DNA from: Bacillota bacterium
Lineage (GTDB): Bacteria; Bacillota; Clostridia; DSM-8532
DNA: 5,508 nucleotides
NCBI GenBank assembly: GCA_023446675.1
Contig: JAEXPO010000445.1
Location: 1-5,508 of the forward strand
Reading direction: 5' to 3'
Part shown: one piece after another, positions 1 to 4,921 of the stretch
How positions within the stretch are numbered: position 1 is the first letter of the stretch
Layout: each line of letters begins with the position of its first letter
The notes under the pieces: generated by a model
The model's database searches: none
What the model was told of the DNA's origin: nothing
What the model saw: the letters and a program-made list of their open reading frames with translations, nothing else
Translations under genes and position numbers: made by a program

Positions 1-1
1 C

Positions 2-181
2 GGCTTCAAGACTTTTATTACGTCTGTTTTGGGAAGCAGGGCCAGAATCCTTGAATTTAAGCACTTCCTCCAGGAGGGCTACACTCTGGCTTTGTCTCAA
101 AAAATAGAGTTCTTTGACGAAACCCGAAACCCTTCAAGACTGCCTGACAGCACCTGTCTTGTGGTCATTGAAAAAACTTAG
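2..181 (+). CDS. C-terminal 59 codons of an unrecognised protein (5' end outside window)
   Basis: An open frame runs from the window edge to the TAG at 179-181 and gives 59 residues, beginning GFKTFITSVLGSRARI and ending CLVVIEKT. The composition is that of a soluble globular domain: alternating hydrophobic and charged residues, a closing beta-strand-like LVVIEK, and no membrane segment or signal. I do not recognise the family. The strand-like ending would fit the C-terminus of a Rossmann-type enzyme such as a methyltransferase, but no diagnostic motif is inside the window, so this is only a guess. The reading frame is supported by its lack of stops and by sensible codon use. The next gene on this strand starts 240 bp downstream, and no terminator hairpin is evident between them. 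Confidence 0.6.
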   Translation, partial: GFKTFITSVLGSRARILEFKHFLQEGYTLALSQKIEFFDETRNPSRLPDSTCLVVIEKT

Positions 182-185
182 CATT

Positions 186-197
186 AAAGGGGGTGAT
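186..197 (+). promoter_or_regulatory. Strong Shine-Dalgarno-like sequence without a start codon
   Basis: AAAGGGGGTGAT lies five bases after the stop of the upstream gene. Its last nine bases match the ideal clostridial GGAGGTGAT at eight of nine positions. No ATG, GTG or TTG follows at a usable distance: the best-placed triplet is ATT at 198-200, which meets a TAG after three codons. The GTG at 193-195 lies inside the site itself. It may be a relic of a lost downstream gene or a chance purine run. Confidence 0.35.
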
Positions 198-205
198 ATT
201 AAGAG

Positions 206-283
206 GTAGAGCTGTAGAAGGTAGAAGAAAGATTGAATTGTAGAAAAATAAAGCTGTATAAAGATAAAAAGTAGAATGTAGAA
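206..283 (+). repeat. Purine-rich stretch with six GTAGAA/GTAGAG motifs
   Basis: GTAGA(A/G) begins at 206, 214, 221, 240, 271 and 278, with irregular spacings of 8, 7, 19, 31 and 7 bp. The surrounding DNA is almost all A and G, with stops in every frame. It is a degenerate low-complexity repeat rather than an ordered array, and I see no gene or RNA in it. Replication slippage could have made it. Confidence 0.5.
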
Positions 284-494
284 AGAGAAGCAGCTGATTA
301 TTGAGTATGTTGATATTTCTAAAGTTTCAAAGAAAAAGGTAGATCTGGACGCTTCCGCCCTTTATGCCGATATAAATATTAGAAAAGGTATAACTATACA
401 AAGAAGGGGGCGGAAGGAAAAATGGATTTTTACGCTGTTAAAACCATTCGGGGCTATTTGGATATCCTCAAGCAGGAAGCAAAATGGAGGCTAA
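282..494 (+). pseudogene. Protein-like open frame with no start codon, overlapping the next gene
   Basis: From the TAG at 279-281 to the TAA at 492-494 this frame is open for 70 codons. The first part reads like real protein, for example IEYVDISKVSKKKVDLDAS followed by INIRKGITIQRRGRKEK. It contains no ATG, GTG or TTG before it runs out of frame into the gene at 422. Only ATT (297, 300) or CTG (294) could start it, and no good ribosome binding site precedes them. The protein-like part ends just where the next gene begins, and a one-base shift in the A5 run at 418-422 would join the two. It may be a degraded N-terminal portion of that gene, a sequencing slip, or chance. Confidence in expression as an independent gene is low. 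Confidence 0.25.
352..416 (+). promoter_or_regulatory. Inverted repeat that could hide the ribosome binding site of the gene at 422
   Basis: CTTCCGCCC at 352-360 is the exact reverse complement of GGGCGGAAG at 408-416. The stem can extend to 12 pairs (352-363 with 405-416) if two G-U pairs are allowed. The downstream arm contains most of the Shine-Dalgarno region for the ATG at 422, so the folded mRNA would sequester it. The loop is about 41-47 nt, which weakens the structure. No known riboswitch or protein-binding motif was recognised in the loop. Confidence 0.3.
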
Positions 495-931
495 AAAGCA
501 TTGAAAATGATAACTCCTCCTATTTCCCCGAGTCGGATTCGAAAACAAATAAAATCCAAGCTCTACGATCAAAACTGAGGGTTGGCAAAAAGCTTTCTCC
601 CTCCGAAATGAGCTTTCTTAGCAAGCATGCTCCCGAGCTTTATAATAAAGCTGTTCGTGTGGAGCTGGATCGACAGGCTTATAAGCAGGCTCTTAAAAAC
701 TGTAAAACGAGGGACGAAGCAAAAAGCCTTCATCGGCTGAAGACTATCATGTCTGCCGGAGAGGTTAACCGTGGAGACTCCGAGGAAGCAGAAATGCGTA
801 TGAACGCAAACTCCAGAACCATGAGGGATTTCATGTCTTCCACAAATTACGCAGCACTTAAAAATGAGAAAAAATACGCTGCTGCTAAAAAGAGAAACGG
901 ACAAGCAAGTATCTTTGATAAGAAGGTATGA
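422..931 (+). CDS. Hypothetical basic, helical protein (169 aa)
   Basis: The ATG at 422 is preceded by AAGGGGGCGGAAGG (404-417), a strong ribosome binding region, though the nearest purine core, GGAAGG, leaves only four bases of spacer. The product is rich in Lys, Arg, Ala and Glu, with no signal peptide, membrane segment or metal-binding motif and a single Cys. Residues 1-28 look like a helix with alternating hydrophobic residues. Residues 29-50 are polar and probably flexible. Residues 55-110 form helices around KLSPSEMSFLSKHAPELY and a Lys/Arg-rich stretch. The C-terminal third is charged and low in hydrophobic residues. I do not recognise the family; it is likely cytoplasmic, and nucleic-acid contact is possible from its basic character but unproven. 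The gene ends 73 bp before the first convergent hairpin. The protein may once have begun further upstream (see the start-less frame at 282-494). Confidence 0.75.
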   Translation: MDFYAVKTIRGYLDILKQEAKWRLKSIENDNSSYFPESDSKTNKIQALRSKLRVGKKLSPSEMSFLSKHAPELYNKAVRVELDRQAYKQALKNCKTRDEAKSLHRLKTIMSAGEVNRGDSEEAEMRMNANSRTMRDFMSSTNYAALKNEKKYAAAKKRNGQASIFDKKV

Positions 932-964
932 GGTAAGGGTTTAAGTTAAAAGGTTACGGATAAA

Positions 965-1003
965 TAAAAAAACAGATAGATAAAAAAACAGATAGATAAA
1001 AAA
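965..1003 (+). repeat. 16-bp A-rich tandem repeat, about 2.4 copies
   Basis: The unit TAAAAAAACAGATAGA occurs exactly at 965-980 and 981-996, followed by a partial third copy (T plus six A) at 997-1003. The last partial copy abuts the left arm of the hairpin at 1005. Read on the minus strand, the A-runs become T-runs directly after that hairpin, so the repeat also supplies its terminator T-tract. Confidence 0.85.
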
Positions 1004-1004
1004 C

Positions 1005-1084
1005 GAACCAAGATTTCTTTATAAAGGCCATTGCATAACATCAAATTAATGATGAGCTTTATGGCCAAAAAGGAATCTTGGTTC
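1005..1084. terminator. Long hairpin 1, probable rho-independent terminator (strongest on minus strand)
   Basis: The left arm, 1005-1020, starts GAACCAAGATTTCTTT and pairs with 1069-1084 over 16 consecutive positions, one of them G-U. After a small asymmetric internal loop, GGCCAT at 1026-1031 pairs with ATGGCC at 1061-1066. CATC/GATG (1039-1042 with 1051-1054) can close the apex. On the minus strand the stem is followed by GTTTTTTATC, a good terminator tail. On the plus strand the tail is CTTCTTATAA, which is weaker. It sits 73 bp past the 169-aa gene and could end transcription from both sides. The stem and loop are longer than a typical terminator, so a small palindromic repeat element is an alternative. 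Confidence 0.6.
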
Positions 1085-1269
1085 CTTCTTATAATACCCC
1101 GGAGGATTTTTTATATACCCGGCTTACAGATGAAAATTTCGGTAATTTATTCTGTATTCATCTCCTTAAGTACCTTAATGCCTGAAAATAAAGAAATACA
1201 GAAAGCCAGTACGGAAATACGGAATATGCAAATATGGAAGCCTTGAAAGTATGGGGAAGACATAAAAAA

Positions 1270-1344
1270 GAACCAGGTTGTCTCCTGTTATAATACGTTT
1301 AACCAATTGAATGGAATAACGTTTTACAGGAGAAATCCTGGTTC
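1270..1344 (-). terminator. Long hairpin 2, probable terminator of the SLH gene
   Basis: The 19-nt arms 1270-1288 (GAACCAGG...TCTCCTGT) and 1326-1344 (ACAGGAGA...CCTGGTTC) pair with two mismatches. An inner ACGTT/AACGT stem (1295-1299 with 1318-1322) extends the structure. On the minus strand the stem ends in GGTTCTTTTTTATG, the classic arrangement of a rho-independent terminator. It lies about 130 nt beyond the stop of the SLH gene. The outer arms and flanks match hairpin 1 closely, so the two are likely related copies. Confidence 0.7.
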
Positions 1345-1473
1345 CTTATTATCATGCCCTATCATTTCCGGTTTATACATCAAATAAAAAATTTTTTATA
1401 CCTGTGTTGAAGATGTGTTTAACCGAAACGTCTGTATGCGGGACAAAGCTGCTCAAATGCAAATAATCGTTTG

Positions 1474-3717
1474 TTAATTTGTCTGGGCGACGGTCTCAAA
1501 GCTTTTCTCAAGTCCTTTAACCGTAATTCCCAGATAGTCGGTTATTTCACCTATTTTAAGGCTGTAGCTGGTTTTGTAGTCCAGTGAATCAAACTTCAGT
1601 ATCAAGGTTTTAGCATCTGCATAGTAAACGCTGACTGGAACCTTAACGATGGGGGTTTTAAAATAGGTATAGCTCAGGGTGAAGTTTGAGGGGGACAGGT
1701 TCGCCTGACTAAAATCAATTTCTCTGGTAAAGGTGACTTTAACCGCGTCGGCAGAAATTGGAACCACCGAGCTGATGCCTGTTTCCTTGGGTACATCCAC
1801 CGAACCGTTGAAGTCCTGATCCATTACGGAAATTTTGTTGCCCAGAGAATCCTCGAATTTATAATCCAAACGAAGCCGGTAATCCCTGATGGTAGTGGAC
1901 ATTTTATTGAACTTATTAAGATACAGAACAACCTTTTCAGAATCTGTGTCCGGATCGTAGAAAATTTTGTCAATGGTATACTTAAGTCCGTTGCCGCCCT
2001 GTACGGTATAGTAAGCGGGATCAACAGCCATATCCTTATTGGGCGCCTTGTTGAAAGTCACCTCAATGGTCGAATAGTTTGGGGTTTGAATGCGGGATAT
2101 TTTAAAGGCCTGGGCGCTGCTGAAGCTCACCTTAAAGGTATAGCTCTTCTCCGTGATGCTTTCCTGCTTGGTGATGTCATTAAGATTATTGATGGTGAGG
2201 TAATAGGTGGCATCCTTGCTCAGTAAAGCGCCAACCTTGATGTAGAGCACCTGACCGTTGGAATCCAGGTTGGTGCTGGTGAGAGAAACAGGCTTTTGGG
2301 CGCTGTCTGTGAGATAAAAATTATATACCTGGGCTGCCAGAAAGGCATTGATTTCTCTGTTGAAGGTCAGCTTAAGGGTTGATTCGTCCGAGGCCTCGAT
2401 TTTAGTCAGCTCAAATTTTGCGTTATCATCACTGGAGGCGACAAATTTCATGCTGTCACCCAATCCGCTGTTCATTTTAACGCCATAGCCGCTTAATAGA
2501 GCGCCGTCGATGTTCAGGGTATAAAGAGCGTCCTCTTCAAGCTTAACCGTATTAAGCGTGATAAGAAGGCCGTCCTTGCTTGAATTGAGAATGCCCGCCT
2601 TAATATCTCCCGAGGTGCCGGAAGCGATTAGGGTAGAATCCTTTACAACGGAGTAGTAAAGGCCGATTTCGCTGTTTATGGAAAGGGGATGGGTAAAATA
2701 AACCTTAAAGCTGCTGTTGTTAACAGGCTCAATTTTACGGATTCGGAAGTAATCCGATGTAACTTCCTTTATAACAAGACCGGTAAACTGCTTTGAGAGT
2801 GTTTGGACAATATTACCGGAGATATCCCTTACCTTGGTCAGCTCAACCACATAGGTCTTGCTGGCCTCCCGGGCAGGCGTGGTAATGGTGAGGGTGTTGC
2901 CCGATATGGATACGATTTGGGCAGCCAGGGAGGTGCTTGTACCTTGCTCATATACCTTGATTTCCGATACGGAGGAAACCGGCTCGTTGAATTTAATTTC
3001 CACCTTGGACAGGTCAACGGCTTCAGCTGTTTCAATGGCGGTAAACGTGTCATCCACCAAAAGGCCCAGAGAAAGGATTTGTGCTCGTGTTACCACTTCT
3101 CCCTCAATAAGCTTCTGCACCATGATATCTCCGGTTCGGGAATTGGAGGTAATGGCCGCATAGAGTATATTAACCGCATTGGTTCGTGTGGGAATAAAAT
3201 TGGTACTGTAGTGGCTGATATAATCGGCAAGGCTGATAAGGCCTAAATCCCTTGCAGTAGTGTATATGGTATCATCGGTGAAGTCCGTGCCTTCGCGATA
3301 ATCCATAGCTATAAGCACAAGCTTCAGAAACTCCTTTTCGTTAATTATCTCCAACGGCTTATACTGTGTGGTGCTGCGGCTGGTAAAGCCATTTATATAG
3401 CCATATCCCACATAAGGCGCGTACCATTGGGCGGCAGGGACGTCGGTATAAACGGTGGTGCTGTACTGTGTCTTATTGGCCAGTACATAGTCACCCTTTC
3501 CGATGAGGCGGATAATAAACGCCAGAGCCTCGCTTCGGGTAAGCTGGTTGTTAAGATAATAGTTTCCGTTGGAACCGCTGATAATTTTTAAGGTGTTCAG
3601 CAGGGTAACTTTTTCTGTGACGGTTTTTTCTGCAGCGTTGGCATAGGTATGAGTAGAAACCGTAAATGCCAGCACCAGGCTTAAAACAAACAGGCACAGC
3701 TTTGCGTAATGCTTCAT
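1474..3717 (-). CDS. Secreted S-layer-homology (SLH) protein with tandem Ig-like modules (747 aa)
   Basis: I place the start at the ATG whose complement is 3715-3717. GGGAG (3726-3730) lies 8 nt before it, whereas the in-frame ATG six codons upstream (3733-3735) has no ribosome binding site. Residues 1-28 are a signal peptide: Lys-rich start, hydrophobic core, and ANA cleavage site after A28. Three SLH-like repeats follow, at about 39-74 (LTRSEALAFIIRL), 90-134 (YTDVPAAQWYAPYV) and 145-189, plus a partial fourth with VVTRAQ near 208. SLH domains bind pyruvylated secondary cell-wall polymer. From about 226 to 741 there are five Ig-like modules of the SbsA/Big_5 style, each opening with a strand such as LKLTFNREI (448), IEVTFNKAP (551) or VKVTFTREI (659). 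No enzyme domain, sortase motif or dockerin is visible. It is probably a cell-surface or S-layer-associated structural protein. It is transcribed divergently from the kdpE-like gene. Confidence 0.9.
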   Translation of the reverse strand: MKHYAKLCLFVLSLVLAFTVSTHTYANAAEKTVTEKVTLLNTLKIISGSNGNYYLNNQLTRSEALAFIIRLIGKGDYVLANKTQYSTTVYTDVPAAQWYAPYVGYGYINGFTSRSTTQYKPLEIINEKEFLKLVLIAMDYREGTDFTDDTIYTTARDLGLISLADYISHYSTNFIPTRTNAVNILYAAITSNSRTGDIMVQKLIEGEVVTRAQILSLGLLVDDTFTAIETAEAVDLSKVEIKFNEPVSSVSEIKVYEQGTSTSLAAQIVSISGNTLTITTPAREASKTYVVELTKVRDISGNIVQTLSKQFTGLVIKEVTSDYFRIRKIEPVNNSSFKVYFTHPLSINSEIGLYYSVVKDSTLIASGTSGDIKAGILNSSKDGLLITLNTVKLEEDALYTLNIDGALLSGYGVKMNSGLGDSMKFVASSDDNAKFELTKIEASDESTLKLTFNREINAFLAAQVYNFYLTDSAQKPVSLTSTNLDSNGQVLYIKVGALLSKDATYYLTINNLNDITKQESITEKSYTFKVSFSSAQAFKISRIQTPNYSTIEVTFNKAPNKDMAVDPAYYTVQGGNGLKYTIDKIFYDPDTDSEKVVLYLNKFNKMSTTIRDYRLRLDYKFEDSLGNKISVMDQDFNGSVDVPKETGISSVVPISADAVKVTFTREIDFSQANLSPSNFTLSYTYFKTPIVKVPVSVYYADAKTLILKFDSLDYKTSYSLKIGEITDYLGITVKGLEKSFETVAQTN

Positions 3718-3725
3718 CTTATGTA

Positions 3726-3730
3726 CTCCC
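3726..3730 (-). promoter_or_regulatory. Ribosome binding site fixing the SLH gene start
   Basis: On the minus strand GGGAG precedes the ATG at 3717 by 8 nt. The upstream in-frame ATG at 3735 is preceded by AATCCTCCAGA, which resembles the anti-Shine-Dalgarno rather than a binding site. This decides for the shorter, 747-residue protein, whose N-terminus is also a cleaner signal peptide. Confidence 0.7.
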
Positions 3731-3757
3731 TTCATTCTGGAGGATTTTATTAATACT

Positions 3758-3766
3758 ATTTTACCA
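3758..3766 (-). promoter_or_regulatory. Candidate extended -10 promoter for the SLH gene
   Basis: The minus strand reads TGGTAAAAT, that is TGn followed by TAAAAT, which matches the SigA -10 consensus TATAAT at five of six positions. It would start transcription about 30-35 nt before the ATG at 3717. No good -35 hexamer is found 16-18 bp upstream, which extended -10 promoters can tolerate. Assignment is by pattern only. Confidence 0.35.
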
Positions 3767-3970
3767 TAATCTTTCTATATAAAGGGAAGCTTTTTATCAT
3801 AAATTGTAGAATTGTGGAAAGTGCTCTTTGCGGATTACATGTATTTCGGCAAAACAAAATACGGGGTTGACGCTATTTTTATGTGGTCTAAACATTTCTT
3901 AACGCCATTTTTACCGGCCTGCATGCTATTATTTATCCAGCAGATGAAGACATTATTTGTTTTTCGCTAT

Positions 3971-3998
3971 ATGAAAATTAAGCATAACAGGGTATAAT
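3971..3998 (+). promoter_or_regulatory. Candidate SigA promoter for the kdpE-like gene
   Basis: A perfect TATAAT lies at 3993-3998. ATGAAA at 3971-3976, 16 bp upstream, matches TTGACA at four of six positions. Transcription would begin near 4005, leaving a leader of about 130 nt. A TTAAGCATA copy (3978-3986) sits in the spacer, and a palindrome with the same core follows the -10, so factors bound at these sites could affect initiation. Another possible -35 (TTGACG at 3867) has no convincing -10. Confidence 0.4.
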
Positions 3999-4008
3999 TA
4001 TGACGTTG

Positions 4009-4022
4009 TATGCTTAAGCATA
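4009..4022. promoter_or_regulatory. Perfect 14-bp palindrome, possible operator
   Basis: TATGCTTAAGCATA is its own reverse complement and starts 11 bp after the candidate -10. Its right part, TTAAGCATA, is repeated in direct orientation at 3978-3986, on the other side of the -10. A repressor or regulator site near the transcription start is a reasonable reading. The following T8 run (4027-4034) means a short AAGC/GCTT hairpin (4016-4019 with 4025-4028) could act as a weak terminator or attenuator instead. Confidence 0.35.
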
Positions 4023-4133
4023 TGGCTTTTTTTTATTGTAAAGGGTTTTTTTGCCCCGGGTCATCGAAGATTGCCAAAGCGGGTATCCTAAATGGGATTA
4101 GCGATCAGCCAAGCTATAAAAGGATTGAATGGA

Positions 4134-4832
4134 ATGAATAAATGGATTATTTTATTAATTGAGGACGAGCAGGTCATAAGCCGATTTATCTCCGCAGCGC
4201 TTTCCAGTGAGGATTATCAGGTTGTGAGGGCCGCTTCAGCAAAGGAAGGCATGCTGCTTGCGTCGTCACGAAGGCCGGATCTTATTTTGCTGGACTTGGG
4301 GCTTCCGGACATGGACGGCATGGAGCTGTTAAGGGATTTGCGTTCGTGGAGCGACATTCCGGTTATTGTTGTGTCGGCAAGAACTCATGAAAGAGAAAAG
4401 GTAGAGGCTCTCGATATGGGTGCCGACGATTACATTACAAAGCCCTTCGGTACGTCGGAGCTCCTTGCCCGCATACGCACCGCGCTCAGGCATAGCCGCA
4501 ACAAGCTGCCGGAAGGTACGAATCGGCCAAGTAAAATAGTCATTGGTGAGCTTACCCTTGACAATGAAAAGCGAAAGGTTACCAAAGGGGATAAAACCAT
4601 TCATTTGACTCCCATAGAATACAAAATCATCGATTTACTGTCGGTTCACGTGGGTAAGGTTCTTACCCATGATTTTATTATGCGTGAGGTATGGGGGCCT
4701 TATAACGTTGAAAATCAAATTCTGAGAGTTAATATGGCCAACCTGCGCCGTAAAATTGAGGATAATCCCGGCGAACCCCGTTACCTTATAACAGAGCTTG
4801 GGGTGGGCTATCGCATGTCGGAATCCCCTTGA
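4134..4832 (+). CDS. kdpE: KdpE-like OmpR-family response regulator (232 aa)
   Basis: This is a two-component response regulator: a sensor kinase phosphorylates it and it then binds DNA to control transcription. The start is the ATG at 4134, with AAAGGA (4119-4124) 9 nt before it. The in-frame ATG at 4092 has no binding site and adds 14 residues not found in the family. The receiver domain (about 1-120) has acidic E10/D11, phospho-acceptor D54 in LILLDLGLPD, S81 and K103 in the ITKPF motif. The C-terminal winged helix (about 133-229) has the KdpE-like stretches HLTPIEYK, GKVLT, EVWGP, NLRRKIE and ITELGVGYRM. From memory, these and the LRDLRSWSDIPVIVVSAR segment are closest to KdpE, regulator of the kdpFABC potassium pump. 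No KdpD kinase or kdp structural gene is adjacent, so the target is uncertain. All key residues are intact. Confidence 0.85.
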   Translation: MNKWIILLIEDEQVISRFISAALSSEDYQVVRAASAKEGMLLASSRRPDLILLDLGLPDMDGMELLRDLRSWSDIPVIVVSARTHEREKVEALDMGADDYITKPFGTSELLARIRTALRHSRNKLPEGTNRPSKIVIGELTLDNEKRKVTKGDKTIHLTPIEYKIIDLLSVHVGKVLTHDFIMREVWGPYNVENQILRVNMANLRRKIEDNPGEPRYLITELGVGYRMSESP

Positions 4833-4833
4833 T

Positions 4834-4872
4834 GCCTTAAGCGGCCCGGAGTAGGACCATTGGGCTTAAGGC
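4834..4872 (+). promoter_or_regulatory. Inverted repeat after the kdpE-like gene
   Basis: GCCTTAAGC (4834-4842) and GCTTAAGGC (4864-4872) are exact reverse complements around a 21-nt loop. The structure begins one base after the stop codon. It is not followed by a T-run, so it is not a good rho-independent terminator. It could be a processing site, an attenuator, or a protein-binding site sharing the GCTTAAG core seen upstream of the regulator gene. Confidence 0.5.
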
Positions 4873-4884
4873 GGGGTTAACCCC
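4873..4884. promoter_or_regulatory. Perfect 12-bp palindrome GGGGTTAACCCC
   Basis: The palindrome directly abuts the inverted repeat ending at 4872 and lies about 25 bp before the ABC-F ribosome binding site. As DNA it could bind a dimeric protein. As RNA it would fold only with a minimal loop. No clear promoter is visible between it and the ABC-F start. Confidence 0.4.
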
Positions 4885-4921
4885 TGTGCTTAAAGTACTT
4901 AAATATGAAGGACGGACTGAA

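Larger units (their letters stand above)
932..1473. other. Intergenic region between convergent genes, no supported gene
   Basis: These 542 bp separate the end of the plus-strand gene at 931 from the end of the minus-strand SLH gene at 1474. They hold a 16-bp tandem repeat (965-1003) and two long related hairpins (1005-1084 and 1270-1344). There is a spacer between the hairpins (1085-1269) and an A6T6 tract (1386-1397) that would be intrinsically bent. Short open frames occur in the spacer, but each begins inside the first hairpin, has no ribosome binding site and shows no recognisable product. The region is best read as a termination zone. Confidence 0.6.
3718..4133. other. Divergent intergenic region between SLH and kdpE-like genes
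   Basis: These 416 bp separate two gene starts that point away from each other, so both promoters should lie here. I see a candidate extended -10 for the minus strand (3758-3766), a candidate plus-strand promoter (3971-3998), three copies of a TTAAGCATA motif and a leader of about 130 nt before the regulator. A 61-codon TTG-started frame at 3812-3997 has no ribosome binding site and no recognisable product, and I do not count it as a gene. Confidence 0.6.

Noticed and set aside
569..904. 111-codon minus-strand frame opposite the 169-residue gene
   Set aside because: Shadow frame: no ribosome binding site, low-quality Cys/His/Phe-rich product, and the plus-strand frame is better supported.
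1039..1185. Another frame with protein-like content (KGILVPSYNTPEDFLYTRLT region)
   Set aside because: The composition is plausible, but there is no ATG/GTG start with a ribosome binding site and the first third overlaps the hairpin. It could be a gene remnant, but there is not enough to annotate.
1031..1246. 71-codon plus-strand frame starting with TTG between the two hairpins
   Set aside because: It begins inside hairpin 1, has no ribosome binding site, and its first residues simply translate the hairpin's right arm. No recognisable product.
2803..3246. 147-codon plus-strand frame, and a second frame at 2858-3163, inside the SLH gene
   Set aside because: Antisense shadows of a well-supported coding sequence with signal peptide and domain repeats. 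The products resemble no protein and have no ribosome binding site.
3867..3895. TTGACG as the -35 of a plus-strand promoter
   Set aside because: At 16-18 bp spacing the -10 candidates match only three or fewer of six consensus positions.
3812..3997. 61-codon TTG-started frame in the divergent intergenic region
   Set aside because: No ribosome binding site, no family resemblance, and it covers the probable promoter of the regulator.
4092..4133. Upstream ATG giving a 14-residue longer regulator
   Set aside because: No ribosome binding site at 4092. The extra residues are absent from typical KdpE proteins, and the ATG at 4134 has a well-spaced AAAGGA.
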